Source: Niastella populi
GTDB taxonomy: Bacteria; Bacteroidota; Bacteroidia; Chitinophagales; Chitinophagaceae
Length of the DNA: 64,000 nucleotides
Assembly (NCBI RefSeq): GCF_002078015.1
Contig: NZ_LWBP01000056.1
Coordinates: 146,419 to 210,418 of the forward strand
Reading direction: 5' to 3'
The notes under the pieces are model-generated. The model saw nothing but the letters and a program-made list of their open reading frames with translations, was not told the origin of the DNA and made no database searches. Made by a program: the position numbers and the translations under genes. This document shows positions 34,366-42,574 of the stretch, piece after piece. Within the stretch, counting starts at the first letter, position 1, and each line of letters opens with the position of its first letter.

Positions 34366-36090
34366 ATGAAAAAATTATTCTTACTGGTTTGCCTGATAGC
34401 GTTTTGTACGGGACTTTCGGCGCAGATAACCCCGGCAAAAAAAATCACCCCCATAAAAAAATTAACTCCCATAAAACTGAAAGGCAGTATTCCCTTTCTT
34501 ATAAAAGGAAGCACAGCTATTAAGTATATAGTTCCCGCCAATGCCAGCAATCCCACCTTCAGAATGCAACGCGGCACTACCAGCGCCACAAGAAATGTTA
34601 CGCGCAGCACAAGCGCAACCGCCCCTGATGCAAACGGCCGGTACTGCACTACCGCTATCGTAAGTGAAGAAAAAGGAGATTTTACCAAGATCGTACTGGG
34701 TAATCAAAACGACAAAGTATATCCCGGCGCCATCTATTACGACAACGCATTTATAGAGGGCACCTACAACGCCCCCGCCAACCTCGAATTAAAACCGTAT
34801 GACATAACCACCGATCTGTATTCGGCCGCATTTTCCGGTACTTCTATCGTAAATGTACAACCCAGTGTGGGCGGTGTAAGTGACGGCATCGGTGAACTGA
34901 TGAGAAAAGGCGGCAATGTAAAGAACGCCAGCCGCATCTCAGTTGAAGTAAAATCAATGAGCTCTTCAGAACAACTGGCTTTTGAAATTGGCGCCGGCTT
35001 TACCGGTTATGGCGCCGACCTGAACGTAGGCCTCAACTATCTGAAAGCAACCAATAAAAACGTATTCATAGCCAAGCTAACACAGGTATATTTTTCCGTT
35101 ATGCTCAACAGGGCCGACGGAAAACTGCTGGCAGCCAACAGCGCGTCATTCCCTAACCTTGTTTATGTAAACAAGGTGAACTATGGCCGGCTGGGCTATA
35201 TTTTGATCTCATCCGATTCAAGCCGGGAAGCTATACAGGCCGCACTGGACTTTACGTATAGCTCCGGCTCTGTTTCGGCGAGCGCCAATGCGCGGTTGAA
35301 CTACCAGAAAACCCTTTCATCGATGGAGATAAGAGGTTTCTTTTTCGGCGGCGATGCAGCCAATACCATGACCCTTACTTCGGCAAACCAGTTGCAGTCA
35401 TTTGACGATTATGTACAGAATGGTTTGCGGCTCGATCCGAACGTAGCCCCGGTTGCCATCAGCTATGAATTGAAATACCTGAATGACAATGCCACGGCTT
35501 CAACCCGCAGCACCACCACGTATACGGAAAGAAACTGCACACCGGCAAAAGGCATTAAGATCCAACTGCATAACGTAGCGGTGGAAGACATTCATGGCGG
35601 CGACTGCAGTTATGCCTGGGGCAATGTAGGCGTTGAAGTTTGGGAAACCAATGCACAGAAATCACCTGTGAAAATGCTGTACAGCACTACCTTGTGGAGC
35701 CACCCGTCAAATGCACCTAACCGTACGGTGATCAACTATGCCGACGTTCGCGCAGGCAATACCTTAAGACCTGAAATAAAGAATATAGCCAACGGTACCA
35801 AAAGCATTACCATCAATCCCCTGCTGGCCAGTGAAAACCGGGTCATGCTGCGGTTCAAATGCAATATAAATACCAACCATAAAGACAATGACATTGCCGC
35901 CCTTGGTTTTCATGGTATGAACCGGGTTGAAATCGTAGACAAAATGCTGAATGAAGTATTTGCAGGATCGGATATGATTGCAGCCAGACCCAACGACTAT
36001 AAGTACGGTACCTATGTAGCCGGCCGCTGGTGCTCAAACACCGACCGCGTGCATTGCTTCTATGCATTGTTCACGGTAACGAATCAATAA
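34366..36090 (+). CDS. Secreted cholesterol-dependent-cytolysin-like (thiol-activated cytolysin family) protein
   Basis: 574 residues: signal peptide (about 1-20), a TPxKK-repeat linker, then regions collinear with cholesterol-dependent cytolysins (CDCs). These are DKVYPGAIYYDNAFIEG (near 115; CDCs have YPGALQAAN), LVYVNKVNYGRLGYI (near 264; CDCs VYISSVAYGRQVY), IRGFFFGGDAANT (near 322; CDCs VKAVILGGDPSS), DDYVQNGL (CDCs EDLIQEGS) and PVAISYELKYLNDNATAS (near 365; CDCs PISYTTSFLRDNVVA). CDCs assemble into large membrane pores. After about residue 390 the sequence diverges: there is no tryptophan-rich undecapeptide, and a different Cys-containing beta domain (GGDCSYAW, GRWCSNTDRVHC) replaces CDC domain 4. 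So the receptor is probably not cholesterol. Own promoter with dyad site 3; strong terminator follows. Confidence 0.82.
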   Translation: MKKLFLLVCLIAFCTGLSAQITPAKKITPIKKLTPIKLKGSIPFLIKGSTAIKYIVPANASNPTFRMQRGTTSATRNVTRSTSATAPDANGRYCTTAIVSEEKGDFTKIVLGNQNDKVYPGAIYYDNAFIEGTYNAPANLELKPYDITTDLYSAAFSGTSIVNVQPSVGGVSDGIGELMRKGGNVKNASRISVEVKSMSSSEQLAFEIGAGFTGYGADLNVGLNYLKATNKNVFIAKLTQVYFSVMLNRADGKLLAANSASFPNLVYVNKVNYGRLGYILISSDSSREAIQAALDFTYSSGSVSASANARLNYQKTLSSMEIRGFFFGGDAANTMTLTSANQLQSFDDYVQNGLRLDPNVAPVAISYELKYLNDNATASTRSTTTYTERNCTPAKGIKIQLHNVAVEDIHGGDCSYAWGNVGVEVWETNAQKSPVKMLYSTTLWSHPSNAPNRTVINYADVRAGNTLRPEIKNIANGTKSITINPLLASENRVMLRFKCNINTNHKDNDIAALGFHGMNRVEIVDKMLNEVFAGSDMIAARPNDYKYGTYVAGRWCSNTDRVHCFYALFTVTNQ

Positions 36091-36120
36091 GCCCGTTCAT
36101 ATGCACATACCTTATGAAGA

Positions 36121-36153
36121 AAAAAAGCTTCCCGGCCGCCCGGGAGGCTTTTG
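36121..36153 (+). terminator. Intrinsic terminator after the cytolysin-like gene
   Basis: AAAAAGC-TTCCCGG pairs with CCGGGAGGCTTTT around a short CCG loop, GC-rich with A and T flanks, 30 bases after the stop. It separates the cytolysin-like gene from the SMP-30-like gene. Confidence 0.75.
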
Positions 36154-36218
36154 AAGTTTATACGCTTCTTTTTTACGATATTCGGGCAAAGCCTGTAAAA
36201 AGGCAGAAAACTTGTCAT

Positions 36219-37133
36219 ATGAAAATGAATATGCTCAAAGCTTTATTGATTGTTTCCTTTTGTTGCAGCCAGTTATTTCCCAAAGCCCAAAGCGATGGCG
36301 CCCCCGATACCGCCATCGTTGCCGATGGGGCCACTCCCCAACTGGTAGCCCGTAACTTTAGCTTTACCGAAGGCCCGGCAACCGACAAACAGGGCAATAT
36401 TTATTTCACCGACCAGCCCAATAACAAAATATGGATCTATAAGACGGATGGCACGATAGCGCTATTTCTCGATAGCGCCGGCCGCTCGAACGGTTTGGAT
36501 TTCGATAATAAAGGCAATCTTATCTCCTGTGCCGATGAGCAAATGCAGTTATGGTCAATAGACCGGAATAAAAAAGTAACCGTACTGATCAATGACCTCG
36601 AAGGGAAAAAACTGAATGGCCCCAATGATTGCTGGGTATCGCCCCGCGGCGATATTTATTTCACCGATCCTTATTACCAACGCAGTTGGTGGACAAGAAC
36701 CAAACCTGAAATGGAAGCGGAAAAAGTTTATGTGCTTCGCCGTGGCAGCAAAACACCGGTACCCGTGGTGGACAGCCTCCAGCGCCCCAATGGTATTGTG
36801 GGCACTGCCGATGGAAAATTTTTATATGTTGCCGACATTAAAGGAAACAAAACATACCGGTACACGATCGGCAAAGACGGCTCGTTAAGCAATGCCCGGC
36901 TTTTTGCGCCTATTGGCTCCGATGGCATAACGCTCGATAATAAAGGCAATGTGTATCTTACCGGCAGAGGCGTTACCGTATTCAACAAGCAGGGCCAACG
37001 CATAAAAAATATTCCCATTCCCGAAAAATGGACCGCCAACGTAGCATTCGGCGGCAAACACCGGAATAAACTATTCATCACCGCCTCTGAAGGAGTATAT
37101 GTACTGGATATGAAGGTGAAGGGAGTTGAGTAA
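36219..37133 (+). CDS. SMP-30/gluconolactonase-family secreted protein
   Basis: 304 residues from the ATG at 36219 (MKMNMLKALL), which gives a clean signal peptide. The frame is open back to 36030, but that would overlap the preceding gene and cross its terminator. A six-bladed propeller of the SMP-30/gluconolactonase/strictosidine-synthase-like type: EGPATDKQGNIYFTDQPNNKIW near 54, GPNDCWVSPRGDIYFTDPYY near 133, RPNGIVGTADGKFLYVAD and GSDGITLDNKGNVYL. The Glu and Asn/Asp metal ligands of the family are present in these motifs. Likely hydrolyses a sugar lactone or related ester in the periplasm. Convergent with the next gene, 16 bases apart. Confidence 0.9.
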   Translation: MKMNMLKALLIVSFCCSQLFPKAQSDGAPDTAIVADGATPQLVARNFSFTEGPATDKQGNIYFTDQPNNKIWIYKTDGTIALFLDSAGRSNGLDFDNKGNLISCADEQMQLWSIDRNKKVTVLINDLEGKKLNGPNDCWVSPRGDIYFTDPYYQRSWWTRTKPEMEAEKVYVLRRGSKTPVPVVDSLQRPNGIVGTADGKFLYVADIKGNKTYRYTIGKDGSLSNARLFAPIGSDGITLDNKGNVYLTGRGVTVFNKQGQRIKNIPIPEKWTANVAFGGKHRNKLFITASEGVYVLDMKVKGVE

Positions 37134-37149
37134 GTACGATCGTGATCGC

Positions 37150-37959
37150 TCAATCCTTATCCGTATCATACGCCACGCCCTGCGCAAACATGAACAGGCC
37201 GTAACAAATGGTGGCAACAGCTACGATAATAAAATAAACGTGCCCTATATTATCGCCGATAAAATCAAATGCTTTATCTGTGTTCACAACGTGCCGGGCG
37301 TTTTCGGTAATACCGGCCTTTACAAAGAAAAACCCGGTGATGCCGAGAATGATACCGCGGCCCGCATACCCGGCCCATGCCAGTGCATGCACTGTATAGC
37401 GGAAAAAAGCGGAAAAACGATCTATATTTACCCGCTCGCGGTATCCCCGGGTGACGCCATACCACAATTGAACAAGGGCGGTCAGCAGATAAATCAAACC
37501 AATTGTTATAACCGGCCATGGCCCCGGGCCGCTCAGTAATTTTTGCACCATGGCCCGTTCTTCCTTTGGTTGCCCATCGGACTGAATATTGCCGGAGCCC
37601 AATAATACCCGTACAGCGGCAAATACGATCAGGATATCGGCTATAGTGCTCAATGCAATACCGCCTCTTTTAACGATGCCTTTCCAGTTTTTTCCATAAT
37701 CATATGGATCGGTGACCGTTTCATAAAACCGCCATACGATATAACAAAGCGTGCCCAGCAAAATAATCCAGATCACTATTTTTCCGGCCAGATATTTGGC
37801 GAGTATGGCCATCATACTGGCTTCATCTGCCCCGCCATGCCGCAGTTTTAAAAAAGAGAGAATGGCAATTACACCAATGGCAGCATAAATGATACCGGTT
37901 GCAATACAACCGTATACAGGCAGGTAATGAATGATGGTCTTTTTTCCCGACTTCGCCAT
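37150..37959 (-). CDS. DUF1206 membrane protein
   Basis: 269 residues with six membrane segments in three similar pairs, the DUF1206 arrangement (three repeats of two helices, each with an R-G-x-Y/x-Y-A-A-I-G-type motif such as GIIYAAIGV, GGIAL, GRGIILGITGFFF). Function of the family is unknown. Translation begins MAKSGKKT. The stop is 16 bases from the convergent SMP-30-like gene. The ThuA gene lies 30 bases upstream on the same strand, so co-transcription is possible, but the two have no known link. Confidence 0.9.
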   Translation of the reverse strand: MAKSGKKTIIHYLPVYGCIATGIIYAAIGVIAILSFLKLRHGGADEASMMAILAKYLAGKIVIWIILLGTLCYIVWRFYETVTDPYDYGKNWKGIVKRGGIALSTIADILIVFAAVRVLLGSGNIQSDGQPKEERAMVQKLLSGPGPWPVITIGLIYLLTALVQLWYGVTRGYRERVNIDRFSAFFRYTVHALAWAGYAGRGIILGITGFFFVKAGITENARHVVNTDKAFDFIGDNIGHVYFIIVAVATICYGLFMFAQGVAYDTDKD

Positions 37960-37989
37960 ATAACTTCAATATCGAATGTGAAAATAGCT

Positions 37990-38832
37990 TTAATACTTCA
38001 CCGGTTCATCATATGTAACGGCATATGCCTTGCTGTAATCTTTTACACCTGCCCGGCCCGCCACATAGCGAATGCCCTGCATGATATGCTGCACAAAAAC
38101 CGGTTCGCTGTAATCCTTAGCATCATGCCCCAGCACCGAGCACCAGGTATAGCCGCCATCGTAATCATTTACCCAAACGGCGGGATACAATTCGGCATAA
38201 CCACCTGCATGTTTTTTGATCAGTGCGGTTTGCGCAGTATCGGTAATCGTCAATGAAGTCATATCAAATGCCATTACAACTTTTGGGCCGGGGTATAGTT
38301 CCCTGGCAAAGTACATTTCGTCTTCTTTGATCCAATTTTTGGGAATGCCCTGAACTGAGGAGTGTTTTGTATCGATCGTTTTTACCGTAAGCTTTTGAAA
38401 TCTGGGATGCCAGGCAAAGCTGCCGCCCAGCATCATCTTGAACCATTTCCAGTTACGTTCCGTTCCCAAAACGGAGTGAATTCCCACAAACCCGCCACCG
38501 GCTTCGATATAACGCCTGAAAGCAAGCCGTTGTGTTTCGTTGTCAAACACATCATTATTGGTGCTGGGAAAGATAACCAGGTTGTATCGTTTCAGATTGC
38601 CTTCTGTCATTACAGCCGGGTTGCCCGAAGTGTCGACCAGGAACCCATATTGCCGCCCCAGTTTTTGGATACAACTTACCGCCGCCGGAATATTGGCATG
38701 CACATATCCCGGTCCATTTCTGGTATACACCAGAACGGCCAGTTTTTTCCAGTTTATCTTCTTCTGCGCAACAAGCTGAAGTGTGACGAATGTGAATAAA
38801 AAACAGGCAATCGTTTTTTTATATTTGTTCAT
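37990..38832 (-). CDS. ThuA domain-containing secreted protein
   Basis: 280 residues with a signal peptide ending near LVAQ. The body is a ThuA-type Rossmann-like domain: LAVLVYTRNGPGYVHANIPAA near 30, YNLVIFPSTNNDVF near 85, RYIEAGGGFVGIHSV near 108, WVNDYDGGYTWCSVLGHD near 225. ThuA-like proteins were first tied to trehalose use in rhizobia, but most secreted Bacteroidota members act on unknown sugars, often next to glycoside hydrolases or sugar dehydrogenases. The neighbouring DUF1206 and SMP-30-like genes give no firm pathway. Confidence 0.92.
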   Translation of the reverse strand: MNKYKKTIACFLFTFVTLQLVAQKKINWKKLAVLVYTRNGPGYVHANIPAAVSCIQKLGRQYGFLVDTSGNPAVMTEGNLKRYNLVIFPSTNNDVFDNETQRLAFRRYIEAGGGFVGIHSVLGTERNWKWFKMMLGGSFAWHPRFQKLTVKTIDTKHSSVQGIPKNWIKEDEMYFARELYPGPKVVMAFDMTSLTITDTAQTALIKKHAGGYAELYPAVWVNDYDGGYTWCSVLGHDAKDYSEPVFVQHIMQGIRYVAGRAGVKDYSKAYAVTYDEPVKY

Positions 38833-39155
38833 AGCCAGAAGTTCTTATGATAAAGATAATGATCTGTTGAAGATCACCGCAAACCCGTCATTTTCATTAC
38901 TTCCGGCATTCTTCACCGCGTAGCAGCCATACAATGAAAGGGAGGCAGATTATAACGCAGCCTATACGAAATATTTTCAACATATTAAACTCTGATTAGC
39001 TGAAATACAAATTAAAATCTGACAATAGTTGTTCATTTTACACGTTTATACTTATCCTTTGATGAAGAACCAGCGGGGAAAGGCCATACTACACCAATAA
39101 GACCAGATAAATACATTTTTCCTATATAAAAATTCACCTTAAACGTCCTTACTCT
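38833..39155. other. Intergenic region upstream of the metalloprotease gene
   Basis: 323 bases between divergent genes. A tiny minus-strand frame at 38897-38983 is listed separately. The rest contains AT-rich sequence (CAATAGTTGTTCATTTTACACG) that may carry the protease promoter; no clear TAnnTTTG element. Confidence 0.35.
38897..38983 (-). CDS. Possible 28-residue single-pass membrane microprotein
   Basis: ATG at 38983, stop at 38897. The product starts MLKIFRIGCVIIC, followed by LPFIVWLLR and a charged tail ending ECRK. It has a hydrophobic core flanked by basic residues, as in small membrane peptides. There is no ribosome-binding signal to test, and chance is a real alternative at this length. 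Confidence 0.22.
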   Translation of the reverse strand: MLKIFRIGCVIICLPFIVWLLRGEECRK

Positions 39156-42100
39156 ATGCGCAGACTGCTGCTTTTGCTAGCGACCAGCCTGCCGATCTTG
39201 CATGCTACCGCACAAGACGGTCTTTGGTCCCCTGTTTCAAAAAGCGTTATTCAACCTTACCTTAATGGCCGTTCCGCAGTTTCAGCCATTCCTGTCAAAT
39301 ATGAACTGGTAAAGCTGAACCGGACCAAAATGCAACAGTTACAGTTGCAGGCCCCCCTGGTAAAACCAGGCATTCGTTCTTCGATATCGCCTGTTCGTGT
39401 AACACTACCGTTACCTGTCAATGGGAAAACCCTTTCGAGCGCTTTTACCGAATCGCCTGTATTATCCGATGCGCTCGCAAAACAACTCACCGGTTTTAAA
39501 ACTTACGAATTGAAAGATCCGGTTACGCATGGTATTCAGGGCCGGTTGACAATTACCGAACACGGCGTTACCGGTTTTATTTTTTCAGAGAACGGCAACG
39601 CTTATATCAGCCCTGTCAGTCCCGATTTTCCGGATGTACATATGGTATATTATGTGAAAGATATTCCTTTTACCCAGCCTTTACTGTGCAACGTAAAAGA
39701 AGAGCTTGAACAAAAGAACAACGGCCGTGTTGAGGCCGTACTGGCCGGCGACTGCCAACTGCGTAATTACAGGCTGGCCATTGCCGTTACCGGAGAGTAT
39801 ACAACCTGGGCAGGCGGTACGCAGGCGCAGGCGCTTACCCATATCGGTATCCTTGTGAACGATGTAACTGCCATATACGAACGGGATGCGGGCATTACAT
39901 TCACCCTGGTAAGCGATAACAGCATCATTTTTACCGATGCAGCTACCGACCCGTATCCTACCGAAGGATTTCCCAGCGGTACTACATTGACCACCAACCA
40001 TACAATTATAAACGCTGCCCTGGGTAACGGCAACTATGACGAAGGCCTTGTACTGAACAATGGCTGGAACGGCGGCCTGGCAGCTTTAGGTGTTGTGTGT
40101 AACAACAGTTTTAAAGGCCGCGGCGCTGCAGGCCTTACCTTCGGTACAGGCGCCAACCCTACCCCGGGCCCGCAGGGCCCGGTATTCGTGGGTACGGTGG
40201 CCCATGAAATGGCGCACCAGTTCAATGTTACCCATACCATGTCGGCAACCAATGGCGGATGCTCGGGTAATGTAACCGCTTCTACCGCGTATGAACCCGG
40301 TGGCGGTTCAACCATTATGGCGTATGCCGGCGTTTGTTCAGGTAATTCTTACCAGAACAATTCAGACCTGTATTTTCATGGCGGCAGCATTTTGCAGATG
40401 ATGGATTATGCCATCAACAATGCCACCTGCCGCACACCAACCGCAATGAGCAACGCGGCGCCCACCGTTTCGGTACCGGCGGCATCTTATACCATTCCGG
40501 TATCTACGCCGTTTATGCTTACAGCTACCGGTGCAGATGCGAATGCCAATACATTATCTTACAACTGGGAGCAAATGGATGCAAACGTTACCACTACTGC
40601 GCCTCCTTCTTCTACGGCTACCGGCGGACCAAACTTCCGCTCTTACCCGCTTTCGACAAGCAGTACCCGGGTGTTTCCGCGCCTGGCCGACATCGTGAGC
40701 GGTGCTGCGACAACTTATGAAGTATTGCCCTCCGTTACCCGCACCATGAACTTCCAGGTAATGGTGCGCGATGCAGCAAGCGGCGGCGGTTGCACGGCCA
40801 ATACAAACGTGGCGGTAAATACCAATGCCGCCGCAGGCCCCTTTATCGTCACTTCACAAAACACAGCCTCCAACTGGACGGCCAACGGCAGCAATACTGA
40901 AACCGTTACCTGGAATGTAGCGGGTTCCAATACAGCACCCGTCAGCTGTTCGAATGTTGACATTATATTTTCTACCGATGGCGGTGTAACTTTCACCGAT
41001 ACCCTGCTTGCCAATACTGCCAACGACGGCACGGAAAATATTACCGTTCCCAGCCTTCCTACAAGTATTGGCCGCATAATGGTAAAAGCACGTGATAACA
41101 TCTTCTTCAATATCAATACTGCCGATATCACCATCACCAGCAGTTGCTTGGCCAATGGAGCTTCCTTCTCGCCAGGCACCTCCGTTACCGGTGTTGCCGG
41201 CGATCCCTCGCTTAACCTAAGCCTGTCACCCAACTATGGTTCACCTGTAACCATCAGCGGTTCGCTGAGGGATACCGACCCCACCGCTAACCTTACCGTA
41301 GTTAACACCGCTACTAATGGCTGTATACAATTCGGGAACGTGTTCCAGTACGACACCTACCGGTTTACCCCCAGCGTAAGCGGTTCATATACCTTTACCC
41401 GCATCGGCGGCACCGGTTTACAGGTATTCAACCTGTATTCAGACAATTTTGTGCCCGGCAGCCCATGTACCAACTTCATCAATTCAAGCGGCCGGTATAA
41501 TGGATTGGTAAATTTTGTTTCGAACTATTCAGCTACTTTAACTGCAGGCACGTACTATACCATGGCAGTGGGCACTTTCGACAATGGCAGCCCGAACTTA
41601 CCAAGCGACTATACGATCAACGTTACGGGACCAGGCGCACTGTTCAACAACACGCCGAATCCCGGCGCAGGATTCACTTATACATATGTGATAGTTGACA
41701 ACGCTACGGGGCTTATTAAGGCTTTCGACGCCGGCGCCGACCTTAGCAATGCCGCCGACTACCCGATAGGCACAAGCTATTCGGTATATGGCCTTTCCCA
41801 TTCAACGGGTATTTCGGCCGCTACCTTTACTTCATACATAGGAACTTCCTTTACAACGTTCAGGAACGATGTATTGTATAACCCGGCAACGCTTTGCAGC
41901 AGCCTGGCTTCTACGGTAGTGCCTGTAACCATAACCTCGGTATTGTTTTCACAATCGCTGCAGTTAAAGGCCGGCAAAGCAGGAAAGGTGGTAAACCTGA
42001 AATGGTCTGCCGCTTCGCCGAATATCAGTCATTTCGAGATCTGGCGTTCGGCCAACAACAGCGATTTCAACGAACTGGTCGGTACCATGCAGGCCCATGA

Positions 42101-42491
42101 CAATGACGGCGCAAGTATTGAATATGCGTTGAACGACAATACACCCATGACCGCATGGAACTATTACAGGCTTAAACAGGTTGATAAAGACGGCAGCTCA
42201 ACCCTGAGCAATATTGCAGGTGTGAATATGCAGAAGAATGCATCGGCCCTGTCAGTTTATCCCAACCCGGTAAGGTCGTCTTTCACCCTTTCATACAATG
42301 CTCCGAAGGTAGAAACAGTAAACGTGCGCATTTTCAACAGCACGGGCAGCCTTGTTTATCAGAATAGTTTGTCAGCGCAAACCGGCGACAACCAGTATAC
42401 AATACCGGCGGCTATTCTGCCCAAAGGCATTTATGTAGTGCAGGTAGTCAGCAGCGGTGACAGTTATAATGCCAGATTCGTGAAAGAATAA
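39156..42491 (+). CDS. Reprolysin-like (M12B-type) zinc metalloprotease with T9SS sorting domain
   Basis: 1111 residues: signal peptide (about 1-20), propeptide (about 20-190), then a metzincin domain with the zinc motif HEMAHQFNVTH (about 350-360) and the following Met-turn region (STIMAYAGVCSG). Next come Ig-like/PPC-like beta domains (about 430-960, rich in Asn/Thr) and a C-terminal type A T9SS domain (YPNPVRSSFTLSY to VVQVVSSGDSYNARFVKE). It is therefore exported through the outer membrane by the type IX system and attached or released. Likely an extracellular protease degrading proteins for nutrition or acting on other cells. Monocistronic, ends in a bidirectional terminator. Confidence 0.93.
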   Translation: MRRLLLLLATSLPILHATAQDGLWSPVSKSVIQPYLNGRSAVSAIPVKYELVKLNRTKMQQLQLQAPLVKPGIRSSISPVRVTLPLPVNGKTLSSAFTESPVLSDALAKQLTGFKTYELKDPVTHGIQGRLTITEHGVTGFIFSENGNAYISPVSPDFPDVHMVYYVKDIPFTQPLLCNVKEELEQKNNGRVEAVLAGDCQLRNYRLAIAVTGEYTTWAGGTQAQALTHIGILVNDVTAIYERDAGITFTLVSDNSIIFTDAATDPYPTEGFPSGTTLTTNHTIINAALGNGNYDEGLVLNNGWNGGLAALGVVCNNSFKGRGAAGLTFGTGANPTPGPQGPVFVGTVAHEMAHQFNVTHTMSATNGGCSGNVTASTAYEPGGGSTIMAYAGVCSGNSYQNNSDLYFHGGSILQMMDYAINNATCRTPTAMSNAAPTVSVPAASYTIPVSTPFMLTATGADANANTLSYNWEQMDANVTTTAPPSSTATGGPNFRSYPLSTSSTRVFPRLADIVSGAATTYEVLPSVTRTMNFQVMVRDAASGGGCTANTNVAVNTNAAAGPFIVTSQNTASNWTANGSNTETVTWNVAGSNTAPVSCSNVDIIFSTDGGVTFTDTLLANTANDGTENITVPSLPTSIGRIMVKARDNIFFNINTADITITSSCLANGASFSPGTSVTGVAGDPSLNLSLSPNYGSPVTISGSLRDTDPTANLTVVNTATNGCIQFGNVFQYDTYRFTPSVSGSYTFTRIGGTGLQVFNLYSDNFVPGSPCTNFINSSGRYNGLVNFVSNYSATLTAGTYYTMAVGTFDNGSPNLPSDYTINVTGPGALFNNTPNPGAGFTYTYVIVDNATGLIKAFDAGADLSNAADYPIGTSYSVYGLSHSTGISAATFTSYIGTSFTTFRNDVLYNPATLCSSLASTVVPVTITSVLFSQSLQLKAGKAGKVVNLKWSAASPNISHFEIWRSANNSDFNELVGTMQAHDNDGASIEYALNDNTPMTAWNYYRLKQVDKDGSSTLSNIAGVNMQKNASALSVYPNPVRSSFTLSYNAPKVETVNVRIFNSTGSLVYQNSLSAQTGDNQYTIPAAILPKGIYVVQVVSSGDSYNARFVKE

Positions 42492-42513
42492 TACAACTAA
42501 AAACCCGAAATAA

Positions 42514-42558
42514 AAAAGAAGGGCATTCAATTCATTGGAGTTGAATGCCCTTTTCTTT
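42514..42558. terminator. Bidirectional terminator between protease and exporter genes
   Basis: Arms GGGCATTCAA (42521-42530) and TTGAATGCCC (42541-42550) with a 10-base loop. A-rich sequence on the left and TTTTCTTTT on the right let it work on both strands for the convergent genes. Confidence 0.85.
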
Positions 42559-42574
42559 TAATGAATTTGTTCTT

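Noticed and set aside
36030..36218. Longer N-terminus of the SMP-30-like gene
   Set aside because: It would overlap the cytolysin-like gene and read through its terminator; the ATG at 36219 gives a proper signal peptide.
37990..38832. Functional link between the ThuA protein and the TreS gene through trehalose
   Set aside because: They lie 20 kb apart with no shared regulatory motif, and ThuA families act on many sugars.
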